Origin: Paractinoplanes atraurantiacus
Lineage (GTDB): Bacteria > Actinomycetota > Actinomycetes > Mycobacteriales > Micromonosporaceae
DNA: 64,000 bases
Direction: 5' to 3'
Assembly (NCBI RefSeq): GCF_900215205.1
Contig: NZ_OBDY01000001.1
Span: 1,236,786 to 1,300,785 of the forward strand
Shown: positions 28,181 to 39,055 of the stretch, one piece after another
Position numbering within the stretch: the stretch's first letter is position 1
How the letters are laid out: every line of letters begins with the position of its first letter
The notes under the pieces: generated by a model
What the model was told of the DNA's origin: nothing
What the model saw: the letters and a program-made list of their open reading frames with translations, nothing else
The model's database searches: none
Translations under genes and position numbers: made by a program

Positions 28181-29569
28181 ATGAGCCCGTCTGCCCGGCC
28201 TCGCCGCACCCCGAGTCCGGCGCCCTCCCGCACCGCGGCCGGCCCCACGCCTCGTGAGTCGCCCGCCTCGGCGCGGCGGATCGCGGCGCTCGCGGTGCCG
28301 GCGCTTGTCGTGCTGGCCGCCGAGCCGCTCTACGTGCTGGTCGACACGGCCGTCGTCGGGCACCTCGGAGCTGTACCGCTCGCCGCGGTCGCCGTCAGCG
28401 GGACCGTCATGTCGGTGGCCGCCTGGTTCGGCGCGCTCATGGCCTACGGGACCACCGGGCGGGCCGCCCGCCGCTTCGGCGCCGGTGACCGTGCCGCGGC
28501 CGTCGCCGAGGGCGTGCAGGCCTCCTGGCTCGCGCTGGGGTTGAGCGCCCTCCTGGTGCTGCTGGCCCAGGTCGGCGCGGGCCCGCTGGTGCACGCGCTG
28601 GCCGGCAACGAGGAGACGGCCGACGCCGCCGCCCACTGGCTGCGGATCGCGTCGTTCGGCATCCCGGGACTGCTGCTCGCCGCGGCCGGCAACGGCTGGA
28701 TGCGCGGCGTCCAGGACACCCGCCGCCCGCTCTGTTACGTGCTCGGCGCCAACGTGCTCTCGGCCATCCTCTGCCCGCTGCTCGTCTACCCGGCCGGCTG
28801 GGGGCTGAACGGCTCCGCCGTCGCCAACGTCGCCGCGCAGAGCGTCTCGGGTGGCCTCTTCCTGGCCGCGCTCGTCCGGGAGACCCGCGCCCTGCGGCCC
28901 GAACCCCGGATCATCGTCCAGCAGGTCGTCCTCGGTCGTGACCTGCTGATCCGCGGCGCCTCCTTCCAAGTCTGCTTCCTGTCGGCCACCGCCGTGGCCA
29001 GCCGGTTCGGGGTGGCCGCGGTCGGCGCCCACCAGATCGCCCTCCAGCTGTGGTTCTTCAGCGCGCTCGCCCTCGACGCGGTCGCCATCGCGGCCCAGTC
29101 GCTGGTCGGCGCGACCCTGGGCGCCGGCGACGCGCAGGCGGCCCAGGACGTCGCCAAACGGGTGACCATCGCCGGCGGCCTGGCCGGGGTGGTCTTCGCG
29201 GCGCTGGCCGCGGCCGGCGCCGGCGTGATCCCAGGCTGGTTCACCCCCGACCCGGCGGTGCACGACCAGGCGGCCGTGGTCTGGCCGTGGTTCATCGCGC
29301 TGATGCCGTTCGCCGGCATCGTCTACGCCCTCGACGGCGTGCTGATCGGCGCCGGCGACGTCCGCTTCCTGCGCGACATCACCCTGGCCGCGACCCTGCT
29401 CGGCTTCCTGCCCGCCATCTGGATCGCCTATGGGCTCGACCTCGGCCTGGGCGGCGTCTGGGCCGGCCTGGCCCTGCTCATCGCCATCCGCTTCGCCGGC
29501 ACCGTGTGGCGCTGGCGTTCCTCCCGCTGGGCGGTGGTCGGGGCGGAGCTCCGGGCGGCCTCTCCGTGA
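28181..29569 (+). CDS. MATE-family efflux transporter (DinF-like)
   Basis: 462 residues with about twelve membrane segments arranged as two homologous halves. The first helix pair has LYVLVDTAVVGHLG, the MATE signature of the DinF branch, and the loop GMRGVQDTRRP-like segment (WMRGVQDTRRPLC) is also characteristic. It is expected to exchange H+ or Na+ for cationic drugs or metabolites. The N-terminal ~30 residues are Pro/Arg-rich and poorly conserved, so a later start is possible. It precedes truB, a neighbour seen in other actinobacteria. Confidence 0.88.
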   Translation: MSPSARPRRTPSPAPSRTAAGPTPRESPASARRIAALAVPALVVLAAEPLYVLVDTAVVGHLGAVPLAAVAVSGTVMSVAAWFGALMAYGTTGRAARRFGAGDRAAAVAEGVQASWLALGLSALLVLLAQVGAGPLVHALAGNEETADAAAHWLRIASFGIPGLLLAAAGNGWMRGVQDTRRPLCYVLGANVLSAILCPLLVYPAGWGLNGSAVANVAAQSVSGGLFLAALVRETRALRPEPRIIVQQVVLGRDLLIRGASFQVCFLSATAVASRFGVAAVGAHQIALQLWFFSALALDAVAIAAQSLVGATLGAGDAQAAQDVAKRVTIAGGLAGVVFAALAAAGAGVIPGWFTPDPAVHDQAAVVWPWFIALMPFAGIVYALDGVLIGAGDVRFLRDITLAATLLGFLPAIWIAYGLDLGLGGVWAGLALLIAIRFAGTVWRWRSSRWAVVGAELRAASP

Positions 29570-29604
29570 CGGTGGCCCGCGCCGAGACGGGAACGGGCGG
29601 ACCC

Positions 29605-29610
29605 TAAGGT
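29605..29610 (+). promoter_or_regulatory. Leaderless-type -10 element of truB
   Basis: TAAGGT, six bases before the GTG at 29617, with no ribosome-binding site. Confidence 0.45.
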
Positions 29611-29616
29611 GGGCGG

Positions 29617-30498
29617 GTGAGTGCGGACGGACTGATCGTGGTGGACAAGCCGGCGGGGATGACCTCGCATGACGTCGTCAGCCGGATTCGGCGGCTGGCC
29701 AAGACCCGGCGGGTCGGTCATGGCGGGACGCTCGACCCGATGGCGACCGGTGTGCTGATCATCGGGGTCAACAAGGCGACGCGGCTGCTGACGTACGTCA
29801 TCGGCTCTCGGAAGAGCTATTCGGCGACCATTCGCCTCGGGCAGTCGACCATCACCGATGACGCCGAGGGGGAGATCACCGCCACCACGCCGGCCGGTCA
29901 TGTCGCCGACGAGGCCATCCGTGAGGGGCTCGGCCGGCAGCGGGGCGAGATCGATCAGGTGCCCAGCGCCGTGAGCGCCATCAAGATCAACGGGCAGCGG
30001 GCCTATAAGCGGGTCCGTGAGGGTGAGGCGGTCGAGATTCCGGCGCGGCGGGTCACGATCTCGAAGCTGGACGTGCTCGACATCCGGCGTGATGACGACT
30101 TCGTCGACGTCGACGTCGACGTCACCTGCTCCTCCGGCACCTACATCCGGTCGATCGCGCGTGATCTCGGGGCGGGGCTCGGCGTCGGCGGTCATCTCAC
30201 CGCCCTTCGCCGTACGGCGGTGGGTGGCATGACCCTCGACGAGGCGCTCACCCTCGACCAGCTGGCCGAGCGTGAGCCGGACGTCGTGACGCTGCCGATG
30301 TCCGAGGCCGCCCGGCGGGCCTTCCCGCAGCGGGAGGCGACCGCGGACGAGGCGCACGTGCTCAGTCACGGTGGGCCGCTCGCCCCGGTCGGCATCGAGG
30401 GGCCGTACGCCGTCTTCTCTCCGGAGGGTGACGTGCTGGCCGTCGTCTCCGAGCGTGAGGGCCGCGCGCGGGCCGAGATCGTCCTGGCCCCGGCGTGA
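29617..30498 (+). CDS. truB: tRNA pseudouridine-55 synthase
   Basis: 293 residues from a GTG. The catalytic motif HGGTLDPMATGVL contains the nucleophile Asp40. Other TruB motifs are VVDKPAGMTSHDVV, QVPSAVSAIKINGQRAYKRVREGE and CSSGTYIRSIARDLG. A C-terminal PUA-like domain follows. It makes pseudouridine 55 in the T arm of tRNAs. The gene carries its own leaderless-type promoter, and ribF follows after 59 bp. Confidence 0.96.
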   Translation: MSADGLIVVDKPAGMTSHDVVSRIRRLAKTRRVGHGGTLDPMATGVLIIGVNKATRLLTYVIGSRKSYSATIRLGQSTITDDAEGEITATTPAGHVADEAIREGLGRQRGEIDQVPSAVSAIKINGQRAYKRVREGEAVEIPARRVTISKLDVLDIRRDDDFVDVDVDVTCSSGTYIRSIARDLGAGLGVGGHLTALRRTAVGGMTLDEALTLDQLAEREPDVVTLPMSEAARRAFPQREATADEAHVLSHGGPLAPVGIEGPYAVFSPEGDVLAVVSEREGRARAEIVLAPA

Positions 30499-30557
30499 CC
30501 TACGCCGCCCGATACGCTGAGAACCGCTAACGAGCGAACACCGGAGGGTACGCGGAC

Positions 30558-31484
30558 ATGCAGCGGTGGCGGGGCTTCGAATCGGTGCCGGGAGGCTGGG
30601 GCCGGTCGGTCGTCACGATCGGCGTCTTCGACGGTGTGCACCGCGGCCATCAGGTGATCATCGGGCATGCCGTGAAACGGGCCCATGAGCTGGGGCTTCA
30701 GTCGGTCGTGGTGACCTTCGACCCGCACCCGGCCGAGGTGGTGCGGCCCGGTTCGCACCCGGCCGTGCTGACCGAGCCGGCGCGCAAGGCCGAGCTGATC
30801 GAGCAGCTGGGCGCCGACGCGCTCTGCGTGGTGCCTTTCACCAAGGCGTTCTCCCAGCTCTCGCCCGAGGCTTTCGTGCACGACGTGCTGGTCGAGTCGC
30901 TGCACGCGGCGGAGGTCGTGGTCGGCGACAACTTCCGCTTCGGGCACAAGGCGGCCGGTGACGCCGCCCTGCTCGAGCGGCTCGGCACCTCGTTCGGCTT
31001 CACCGTCGAGGACGCGCCGCTGGTCTCCGAAGACGGGCTGGTCTTCTCCTCGACGTACATCCGCAGTTGTGTCGACGCCGGTGACGTGCGGGCGGCGGCC
31101 GACGCCCTCGGCCGGCCCCACCAGGTCGGCGGGGTCGTGGTCCGTGGTGACCAGCGCGGACGGGAGCTGGGCTTCCCGACCGCCAACCTGATGACGCATA
31201 GGTACGCGGCCATTCCGGCCGACGGGGTGTACGCCGGCTACTTCCTGCGTGCGGACGGCAAACCACTGCCGACCAGCATCTCGGTTGGCACCAATCCGAC
31301 CTTCGAGGGCCGCGAGCGCCGGGTCGAGGCGTACGTGCTGGATTTCGACGGCGATCTCTACGGCGAGCGGGTCGCCATCGACTTCGTCGCCCATCTGCGC
31401 GGGCAGGTGGCCTACACGACCGTCGAGGCCTTGATCGACCAGATCCGGGCCGACGTGGAACAGACCCGAGTGTTGCTTCGGTGA
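30558..31484 (+). CDS. ribF: Bifunctional riboflavin kinase/FAD synthetase
   Basis: 308 residues, with GGAGGGT before the ATG. The N-terminal FAD synthetase domain has TIGVFDGVHRGHQ and FDPHPAEVV; the mid region has VVGDNFRFGHKAAGD and STYIRS. The C-terminal riboflavin kinase domain has GRELGFPTANL, PADGVYAGYF and GTNPTFEG. It phosphorylates riboflavin to FMN and adenylates FMN to FAD. The position between truB and rpsO is the conserved one. Confidence 0.96.
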   Translation: MQRWRGFESVPGGWGRSVVTIGVFDGVHRGHQVIIGHAVKRAHELGLQSVVVTFDPHPAEVVRPGSHPAVLTEPARKAELIEQLGADALCVVPFTKAFSQLSPEAFVHDVLVESLHAAEVVVGDNFRFGHKAAGDAALLERLGTSFGFTVEDAPLVSEDGLVFSSTYIRSCVDAGDVRAAADALGRPHQVGGVVVRGDQRGRELGFPTANLMTHRYAAIPADGVYAGYFLRADGKPLPTSISVGTNPTFEGRERRVEAYVLDFDGDLYGERVAIDFVAHLRGQVAYTTVEALIDQIRADVEQTRVLLR

Positions 31485-31506
31485 CTGCCTGGTAGGGTTG
31501 ACTCGC

Positions 31507-31523
31507 GGCTGGCTTATCCAGCC
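31507..31523 (+). promoter_or_regulatory. Small hairpin in the rpsO leader
   Basis: GGCTGG (31507-31512) pairs with CCAGCC (31518-31523) around CTTAT. It lies between ribF and rpsO, where S15 autoregulatory leaders occur in many bacteria. A role in autoregulation is inference. Confidence 0.4.
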
Positions 31524-31597
31524 AACGGTTCCGCGTGCCTGCCCGACGCCGCGGGTGCGGATCCCGAGATCACCGGCAACACAGAAGTTCGGAGAAC

Positions 31598-31867
31598 ATG
31601 GCGCTCGATCAAGAGACCAAGACCAAGATCATCGACGAGTACAAGTCGAAGGACAGCGACACCGGATCCCCCGAGGTCCAGGTCGCGATGCTGACCAAGC
31701 GGATCGCCGACCTGACCGAGCACCTCAAGGTGCACAAGCACGACCACCACAGCCGTCGTGGTCTGCTGCTGCTGGTCGGCCGTCGCCGCCGTCTGCTCAA
31801 CTACGTCCAGAAGAAGGACATCCAGCGCTACCGGTCGCTCATCGAGCGCCTCGGCCTGCGCCGATAG
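31598..31867 (+). CDS. rpsO: 30S ribosomal protein S15
   Basis: 89 residues from ATG 31598 (GGAG site), the normal family length. The sequence has [32 protein letters not shown] and [14 protein letters not shown], the three helices that bind the 16S rRNA three-way junction. It is upstream of pnp as in most bacteria. A perfect hairpin follows within 10 bp. Confidence 0.97.
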   Translation: MALDQETKTKIIDEYKSKDSDTGSPEVQVAMLTKRIADLTEHLKVHKHDHHSRRGLLLLVGRRRRLLNYVQKKDIQRYRSLIERLGLRR

Positions 31868-31874
31868 TTTCACC

Positions 31875-31904
31875 CGGGGGAGTGGCCACACGGCCGCTCC
31901 CCCG
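31875..31904 (+). terminator. Terminator-like hairpin after rpsO
   Basis: A 13-bp stem (31875-31887 with 31892-31904; one G-U pair) and a 4-nt loop. There is no T tract. It may terminate, or may protect the rpsO mRNA end from 3' exonucleases such as the PNPase encoded next. Confidence 0.7.
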
Positions 31905-31944
31905 AGCAATACCCACGGACCCGCGCGGTACGCAGGCAAAGCCA

Positions 31945-32001
31945 CCGGTCCTCGGTAGTGGTTCCCAGGCTTCAATCCTGGGCACTTCGATCGAAGACCG
32001 G
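31945..32001 (+). ncRNA. Structured pnp leader resembling the Actino-pnp RNA motif
   Basis: Three nested helices can be drawn: CCGGTC (31945-31950) with GACCGG (31996-32001), AGTG (31957-31960) with CACT (31983-31986), and CCCAGG (31964-31969) with CCTGGG (31977-31982). The 3' side contains the palindrome CTTCGATCGAAG. The Actino-pnp motif is a conserved leader RNA of actinobacterial exoribonuclease genes, and the position 62 bases before the pnp start fits. The match is from memory of the motif, not from a covariance model. Confidence 0.6.
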
Positions 32002-32063
32002 CAGCCTCAAATCCACCGCGCTGTGTAGACCGCCGGGTCCTCGACGAAGGAGTACCGCACCAC

Positions 32064-34403
32064 ATGACAGAGCAGAACGCTCTCGGCACCGAATCTCGCA
32101 CCGCCGTCATCGACAACGGGTCGTTCGGCACCCGCGAGGTGACTTTCTCCACCGGCCGGCTGGCCAAGCAGGCCGCCGGCTCGGTCATCGTCCAGCTGGG
32201 CGACACCACCGTCCTCTCCGCGACCACGGCCAGCAAGCAGCCGAAGGAGCACTTCGACTTCTTCCCGCTGACCGTCGACGTCGAGGAGCGGATGTACGCC
32301 GCGGGCCGCATCCCCGGCTCGTTCTTCCGCCGTGAGGGCCGCCCGAGCGAGGACGCGATCCTCACCTGCCGCCTCATCGACCGGCCGCTGCGCCCCTCGT
32401 TCACCAAGGGCCTGCGCAACGAGGTCCAGGTCGTCGAGACCGTGCTGGCCCTCGACCCCTCCCACCCGTACGACGTGGTCGCCATGAACGGCGCCTCGCT
32501 GTCGACCAAGCTGTCCGGCCTGCCCTTCAGCGGCCCGATCGGCTCGACCCGGGTCGCGCACATCGACGGCCAGTGGGTCGCCTTCCCGACCATCGAGGAA
32601 CTCGAGCGGGCCACCTTCGACATGGTGGTCGCCGGTCGCGTCCTGGCCGACGGCGACGTCGCCATCATGATGGTCGAGGCCGAGGCCACGCCGAACGCGG
32701 TCAAGCTGATCGCCGGTGGCGCCACCGCCCCGACCGAGGAGGTCGTGGCGAGCGGTCTCGAGGCCGCCAAGCCGGCCATCCGCGAGCTGTGCCGCGCGCA
32801 GAGCGAGCTGGCCGAGATCGCCTCGAAGCCGGCCGTCGAGTTCCCGGTCTTCCTGGACTACCAGGACGACGTCTACTCCGCGGTCACCGAGGCCGTCCGT
32901 GAGGAGACCGCCGAGGCGCTCAAGATCGCGGCCAAGCAGGAGCGCGAGGAGGCTCTCGACCTGGTCAAGGCCAAGGCGCACGAGCTTCTGGACGAGCGCT
33001 TCGAGGGCCGCGAGAAGGAGATCAGCGCGGCCTTCCGCTCGGTCACCAAGTCCGAGGTGCGCCAGCGCGTGCTGCGCGACCAGGTCCGCATCGACGGCCG
33101 TGGCCCGCGTGACATCCGCCCGCTCTCGGCCCAGGTCGGCGTGCTGCCCCGCGTGCACGGCTCGGCCCTGTTCGAGCGTGGCGAGACCCAGATCCTGGGC
33201 GTGAGCACGCTGAACATGCTGCGCATGGAGCAGGCGCTGGACACCCTGGCGCCGGAGAAGTCCAAGCGCTACATGCACAACTACAACTTCCCGCCGTACT
33301 CGACCGGTGAGACCGGCCGGGTGGGCTCGCCGAAGCGCCGCGAGATCGGCCACGGCGCGCTGGCCGAGCGGGCGCTCGTGCCCGTGCTGCCGACGCGCGA
33401 GGAGTTCCCGTACGCGATCCGCCAGGTCTCCGAGGCGCTGGGCTCGAACGGCTCGACCTCGATGGGCTCGGTCTGCGCCTCGACGCTGTCGCTGCTGAGC
33501 GCCGGTGTGCCGCTGAAGGCGCCGGTCGCCGGCATCGCGATGGGCCTGATCTCGGACGAGGTCGACGGCAAGACGCAGTACGTCGCGCTGACCGACATCC
33601 TGGGCGCCGAGGACGCGTTCGGCGACATGGACTTCAAGGTCGCCGGCACCAGCGAGTTCGTCACCGCCCTGCAGCTGGACACCAAGCTCGACGGCATCCC
33701 GTCGGACGTGCTGGCCGGCGCCCTGCAGCAGGCCCACGAGGCCCGCGCCACGATCCTCGGGGTCATGGAGCAGGCGATCAACGCTCCGGCCGAGATGTCG
33801 GAGTACGCGCCGCGGGTCACCTCGGTGAAGATCCCGGTCGACAAGATCGGCATGGTCATCGGCCCCAAGGGCCAGACGATCAACGCGATCCAGGACGAGA
33901 CCGGCGCCGACATCTCGATCGAGGACGACGGCACGATCTACGTCGGCGCGACCAACGGCCCGTCGGCCGAGGCCGCGGTCGAGCGGATCAACGCGATCGC
34001 CAACCCGACGCTGCCGAAGGTCGGCGACAAGTTCCTCGGCACCGTGGTGAAGACGGCCGCGTTCGGCGCCTTCATCTCGCTGCTGCCGGGCCGCGACGGC
34101 CTGCTGCACATCTCCAAGGTGGGCGACGGCAAGCGGGTCGAGAAGGTCGAGGACTTCCTCAACGTCGGCGACAAGGTCGAGGTGTCCATCGCGGACATCG
34201 ACGCCCGCGGCAAGATCTACCTCGACAAGGTCCGCCCCGAGGGCGAGGAGGCCCCCGCGGCCGCTCCCGCCGCGTCGGGTTCGGGCGAGCGCGAGAGCCG
34301 TCCGCCGCGTGAGCCGCGCGGTGACCGTGGTGGCGAGGGCGGTGGCGAGCCCCGCCGTCGCCGTCAGCGCTCCGGTGGCGACCGTGGCGAGCGCCGCGAG
34401 TAA
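32064..34403 (+). CDS. pnp: Polyribonucleotide nucleotidyltransferase (PNPase)
   Basis: 779 residues from ATG 32064 with a GAAGGAG site. It has two RNase PH-like domains; the first has [14 protein letters not shown] and the second [18 protein letters not shown] and the catalytic-site Asp in [18 protein letters not shown]. The KH domain ([15 protein letters not shown]) and S1 domain ([26 protein letters not shown]) follow. The C-terminal tail is Arg/Gly/Glu-rich ([16 protein letters not shown]). It degrades RNA phosphorolytically and in actinobacteria also adds RNA tails. The structured leader suggests post-transcriptional control. Confidence 0.97.
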   Translation: MTEQNALGTESRTAVIDNGSFGTREVTFSTGRLAKQAAGSVIVQLGDTTVLSATTASKQPKEHFDFFPLTVDVEERMYAAGRIPGSFFRREGRPSEDAILTCRLIDRPLRPSFTKGLRNEVQVVETVLALDPSHPYDVVAMNGASLSTKLSGLPFSGPIGSTRVAHIDGQWVAFPTIEELERATFDMVVAGRVLADGDVAIMMVEAEATPNAVKLIAGGATAPTEEVVASGLEAAKPAIRELCRAQSELAEIASKPAVEFPVFLDYQDDVYSAVTEAVREETAEALKIAAKQEREEALDLVKAKAHELLDERFEGREKEISAAFRSVTKSEVRQRVLRDQVRIDGRGPRDIRPLSAQVGVLPRVHGSALFERGETQILGVSTLNMLRMEQALDTLAPEKSKRYMHNYNFPPYSTGETGRVGSPKRREIGHGALAERALVPVLPTREEFPYAIRQVSEALGSNGSTSMGSVCASTLSLLSAGVPLKAPVAGIAMGLISDEVDGKTQYVALTDILGAEDAFGDMDFKVAGTSEFVTALQLDTKLDGIPSDVLAGALQQAHEARATILGVMEQAINAPAEMSEYAPRVTSVKIPVDKIGMVIGPKGQTINAIQDETGADISIEDDGTIYVGATNGPSAEAAVERINAIANPTLPKVGDKFLGTVVKTAAFGAFISLLPGRDGLLHISKVGDGKRVEKVEDFLNVGDKVEVSIADIDARGKIYLDKVRPEGEEAPAAAPAASGSGERESRPPREPRGDRGGEGGGEPRRRRQRSGGDRGERRE

Positions 34404-34409
34404 TCACCA

Positions 34410-35744
34410 GTGACAACTCGTAACAACCGCGGGCCGGCCGAGAGGCCGGCCCGCGTTTCTACCAAGACCCTCCAGGACGGCGTCAAGCGCACCGTCCTCC
34501 CCAGCGGTCTGCGCATCGTCACGGAAGCCATCCCGACGACCCGGAGCGCCTCGCTCGGCGTCTGGGTGGGCATCGGCTCCCGTGACGAGACGCCGGGCAT
34601 GTCCGGCGCCTCCCACTTCCTCGAGCACCTGCTCTTCAAGGGCACCCACAAGCGCACGGCGCTGCAGATCTCGGCCGAGATCGAGGCCGTCGGCGGCGAG
34701 ACCAACGCCTTCACCACGAAGGAGTACACGTGCTACTACGCACGGGTGCTCGACGCCGACCTGGCGCTCGCGGTGGACGTGATGTGCGACGCGGTGGCCG
34801 ACTCGATCATCGCGCCGGCCGACGTGGAGACCGAGCGCGGCGTCATCCTCGAAGAGATCGCCATGCACGAGGACGAGCCCGGTGACGAGGTGCACGACGT
34901 CTTCACCGAGGCGATCTTCGGCAACCACCCGCTGGGCCGCCTCATCTCGGGGACCGAGGAATCGATCACCCCGATGAGCCGGAACCAGATCAACAGCTTC
35001 TACAAGCGCCGCTACACCCCGCCGAACATCGTGATCGCGGCCGCGGGCAACCTCGACCACGCGACGGTCGTGCGGCTCGTGCGCAAGGCCCTGGCCGGCA
35101 CGGCGCTCGACACCGGCTCGGCCGATCCGGCCGGACCGCGCACGGGGTCCAAGCGGGTGCCCACCCAGCGCCCGCACACGGTCGTGCGCAACCGCGACAC
35201 CGAGCAGGCCCATGTGGTCCTCGGCGGCGTCGGCATCGGCCGCCGCGACGAGCGCCGCTTCGCCCTGGGCGTGCTCAACAACATCCTCGGCGGCGGCATG
35301 TCCAGCCGCCTCTTCCAGGAGATCCGCGAGAAGCGGGGCCTGGCCTACTCGGTCTACTCGTACGCCAGCCAGTACGCCGACGCCGGCCTGTTCGGCGTCT
35401 ACGCGGGCTGCGCCCCCGGCAAGATCGAGGAGGTCCTCGACCTCACCCGGGCCGAGCTCGAACGGGTGTCGGCCAAGGGCGTGGACGCCGAGGAGATCGC
35501 CCGCGGCAAGGGCATGGTCAAGGGCGCCTTCGTGCTCGGCCTGGAGGACACCGGCTCGCGGATGAGCCGGCTGGCCAAGTCGGAGCTGCTCTACGGCGAC
35601 CTGATGTCGGTCGACGAGCTGCTCGGCCGGGTCGACGCGGTCACCGCCGACGAGGTCAACGCGATCGCGGCCGACCTGCTGGCCCAGCCGATGTCGCTGG
35701 CCGTCGTGGGGCCGTTCGACGAGTCCGCTTTCCCGTCTCGTTAA
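34410..35744 (+). CDS. M16-family zinc peptidase (processing-peptidase-like)
   Basis: 444 residues from a GTG six bases after pnp. The inverted zinc motif is HFLEH (His69, Glu72, His73), with the distal Glu in TERGVILEEIAMHED. The structure is the two-domain PqqL/YmxG/mitochondrial-processing-peptidase type. A homologue follows pnp in many Gram-positive bacteria. It should hydrolyse short peptides or signal-peptide remnants in the cytoplasm; its physiological substrate is unknown. The stop codon TAA overlaps a TAACCT -10 for the next gene. Confidence 0.92.
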   Translation: MTTRNNRGPAERPARVSTKTLQDGVKRTVLPSGLRIVTEAIPTTRSASLGVWVGIGSRDETPGMSGASHFLEHLLFKGTHKRTALQISAEIEAVGGETNAFTTKEYTCYYARVLDADLALAVDVMCDAVADSIIAPADVETERGVILEEIAMHEDEPGDEVHDVFTEAIFGNHPLGRLISGTEESITPMSRNQINSFYKRRYTPPNIVIAAAGNLDHATVVRLVRKALAGTALDTGSADPAGPRTGSKRVPTQRPHTVVRNRDTEQAHVVLGGVGIGRRDERRFALGVLNNILGGGMSSRLFQEIREKRGLAYSVYSYASQYADAGLFGVYAGCAPGKIEEVLDLTRAELERVSAKGVDAEEIARGKGMVKGAFVLGLEDTGSRMSRLAKSELLYGDLMSVDELLGRVDAVTADEVNAIAADLLAQPMSLAVVGPFDESAFPSR

Positions 35745-35747
35745 CCT
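35742..35747 (+). promoter_or_regulatory. Leaderless-type -10 element inside the M16 stop codon
   Basis: TAACCT begins with the TAA stop of the M16 gene and lies eight bases before the GTG at 35756. Confidence 0.4.
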
Positions 35748-35755
35748 TGGACCCC

Positions 35756-37440
<1,685 letters not shown>

Positions 37441-37446
37441 GCACGG

Positions 37447-37452
37447 TAGGTT
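37447..37452 (+). promoter_or_regulatory. Leaderless-type -10 element of the DUF gene before the HTTM-like gene
   Basis: TAGGTT, eight bases before the GTG at 37461. Confidence 0.4.
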
Positions 37453-37460
37453 GTCCTGCT

Positions 37461-37898
37461 GTGGAAGAGCTAACCGTGCGTGGCCGCCGCCTGCGGGTCG
37501 TCGCCACCCTGGTCGCCGGCGCGCTGCTGCTCGCCGGCACCTTCTGGGGCGTCGACGACGATTTCCCGTTCGGCCCGTTCCGGATGTACTCGACCGCGCC
37601 CGACCCCAACGGTGACGCCAAGGACACCCGGGTCGAGGGGGTCGACACGGCCGGCCGCACGGTCGCGATCACCGAGGGCAACAGCGGCATCCGGCGGGCC
37701 GAGATCGAGGGGCAGCAGCAGGCGTACGAGTCGGATCCGTCCCGCCTCAGCCAGATCGCCGACGCCTACGCGTCGCACACGCCCGGCGCCGCGCCGCTGC
37801 GTACGGTCAAGATCGTGATCCGCTGGCACGGCATCGAGCACGCCCGGCCCACCGGCGACTACCGCGACGAGGTCGTGGCCGTTTGGACGCGCCCATGA
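37461..37898 (+). CDS. Membrane-anchored protein of unknown function, partner of an HTTM-like protein
   Basis: 145 residues with one N-terminal membrane segment (about residues 13-30) and an extracytoplasmic domain beginning DDDFPFGPFRMYS. FPFGPFRMYS resembles the conserved motif of small proteins encoded beside HTTM-domain membrane proteins in actinobacteria. The stop codon overlaps the next start as ATGA, so the two are coupled. I do not recognise a catalytic motif. It may present a substrate to, or assemble with, the membrane protein. Confidence 0.6.
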   Translation: MEELTVRGRRLRVVATLVAGALLLAGTFWGVDDDFPFGPFRMYSTAPDPNGDAKDTRVEGVDTAGRTVAITEGNSGIRRAEIEGQQQAYESDPSRLSQIADAYASHTPGAAPLRTVKIVIRWHGIEHARPTGDYRDEVVAVWTRP

Positions 37899-38737
37899 GG
37901 TGGCTCTTCGCTCCCGTGCCCCTGGGCCGCGTCGCCGCGTTCCGTACGCTGGTCTATGTCTTCGTATTTCTCGACCTGACGGTCTTCACGCCCTGGGTGC
38001 GCTCGCACGCCAACACCCCGGGCGACCTCTACCAGCCGTTGCTGGTCGGCCGGATCCTGCATCTGCCCACCCCCGGGCCGCTGCTCGTCTGGGGGGTGTT
38101 CTGGCTGCTGCTCGTGCTGTCGCTGGCCGCCGCGACCGGGCGGGCGCCCCGGGCCCTCGGCTGGGCGGTCTTCGCCCTGTACTTCGAGTGGATGATCATC
38201 GCGATGAGCTACGGCAAGGTCGACCACGACCGGGTCGGGCTGCTCGTCGCCCTGGCCGTCCTGCCCACCGTGGGCCGGGCCCAGCACGGCGACCTGACGC
38301 TGTCGGCGAAGGCCGGCTGGGCTCTGCGCGTCACCCAGATCGCGGTGATCTGCACATACTTCCTGGCCGCCCTGGCGAAGCTCCGCTTCGGCGGCATCGA
38401 CTGGCTGACCAGCGCCGTGCTGGCCCAGGCCATCATCCGCCGGGGCACCTGGCTGGCCGACCACATCGCCGTGGTGCCCGGCCTGCTGATCGCCGCCCAG
38501 TTCGGGATCATCCTGTTCGAGCTGCTCAGTCCGCTGATCTGGGTGATACCGCAGAAGTGGCGCAACTGGGGCGTCGCCTTCTTCTACTCGTTCCACGTGA
38601 TGACGTTCTCGATGATCACCATCTCGTTCGCCCCGCATCTGGCCGCGATGGCCAGCTTCCTCCCGCTGGAGAAGGTCCGCCCCATCGAGTGGGCGCGCCG
38701 CCGCTCCCTGCGCACCGCGGCGCCCAGCTCGACGTAG
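37895..38737 (+). CDS. HTTM-domain-like integral membrane protein
   Basis: 280 residues from the ATG at 37895, with roughly seven to eight membrane segments. The N-terminal RVAAFRTLVYVFVFLDL and later WALRVTQIAVICTYFLAALAKLRFGGIDWL segments match the HTTM (vitamin-K-dependent gamma-carboxylase-like) membrane fold, where the second segment contains the conserved Y..A...K. Members in bacteria have no proven role. It is translationally coupled to the upstream small membrane protein. The C-terminus is short and basic (RRRSLR). Confidence 0.72.
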   Translation: MRWLFAPVPLGRVAAFRTLVYVFVFLDLTVFTPWVRSHANTPGDLYQPLLVGRILHLPTPGPLLVWGVFWLLLVLSLAAATGRAPRALGWAVFALYFEWMIIAMSYGKVDHDRVGLLVALAVLPTVGRAQHGDLTLSAKAGWALRVTQIAVICTYFLAALAKLRFGGIDWLTSAVLAQAIIRRGTWLADHIAVVPGLLIAAQFGIILFELLSPLIWVIPQKWRNWGVAFFYSFHVMTFSMITISFAPHLAAMASFLPLEKVRPIEWARRRSLRTAAPSST

Positions 38738-39015
38738 CGCCGAGCCGGGCGCGGTAGGTCCCGGCCGAGTATGTCGGGGACGTGTTCGCGTCGCCTCATC
38801 GCCGGTCACCGATGTCGTCGTCGAGCACGGCCAGCGCGATGACCTGAACTTTCATCCGTGCCCCCGCGCCGTCCGCTGCCCACCGGGAGCGGTTTCCAGG
38901 GTCCGTGGCGTTCGGGCGAGTCCCGCCACGGTGAGCCGGTGCGTGGTGCGTGACGAGCCGGCCGAGCCCGGGGCGGGCTGACCATCAAGCCTTGCATCCC
39001 GAGCAAGAGCAACCA
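38738..39015. other. 278-bp intergenic region with no convincing gene
   Basis: A minus-strand frame here has a short ATG-initiated peptide (MKVQVIALAVLDDD...) followed by an overlapping Arg-rich frame. This may be the remains of a gene, but neither part is recognisable. Confidence 0.3.
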
Positions 39016-39045
39016 GGACGCCCGCCGCTCTCGCGGCGGGCGTCC
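39016..39045. terminator. Bidirectional hairpin between HTTM-like and surface-protein genes
   Basis: A 13-bp perfect stem (39016-39028 with 39033-39045) and loop TCTC, placed 11 bp beyond the stop of the minus-strand surface-protein gene. Confidence 0.75.
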
Positions 39046-39055
39046 ACCAGATGCC

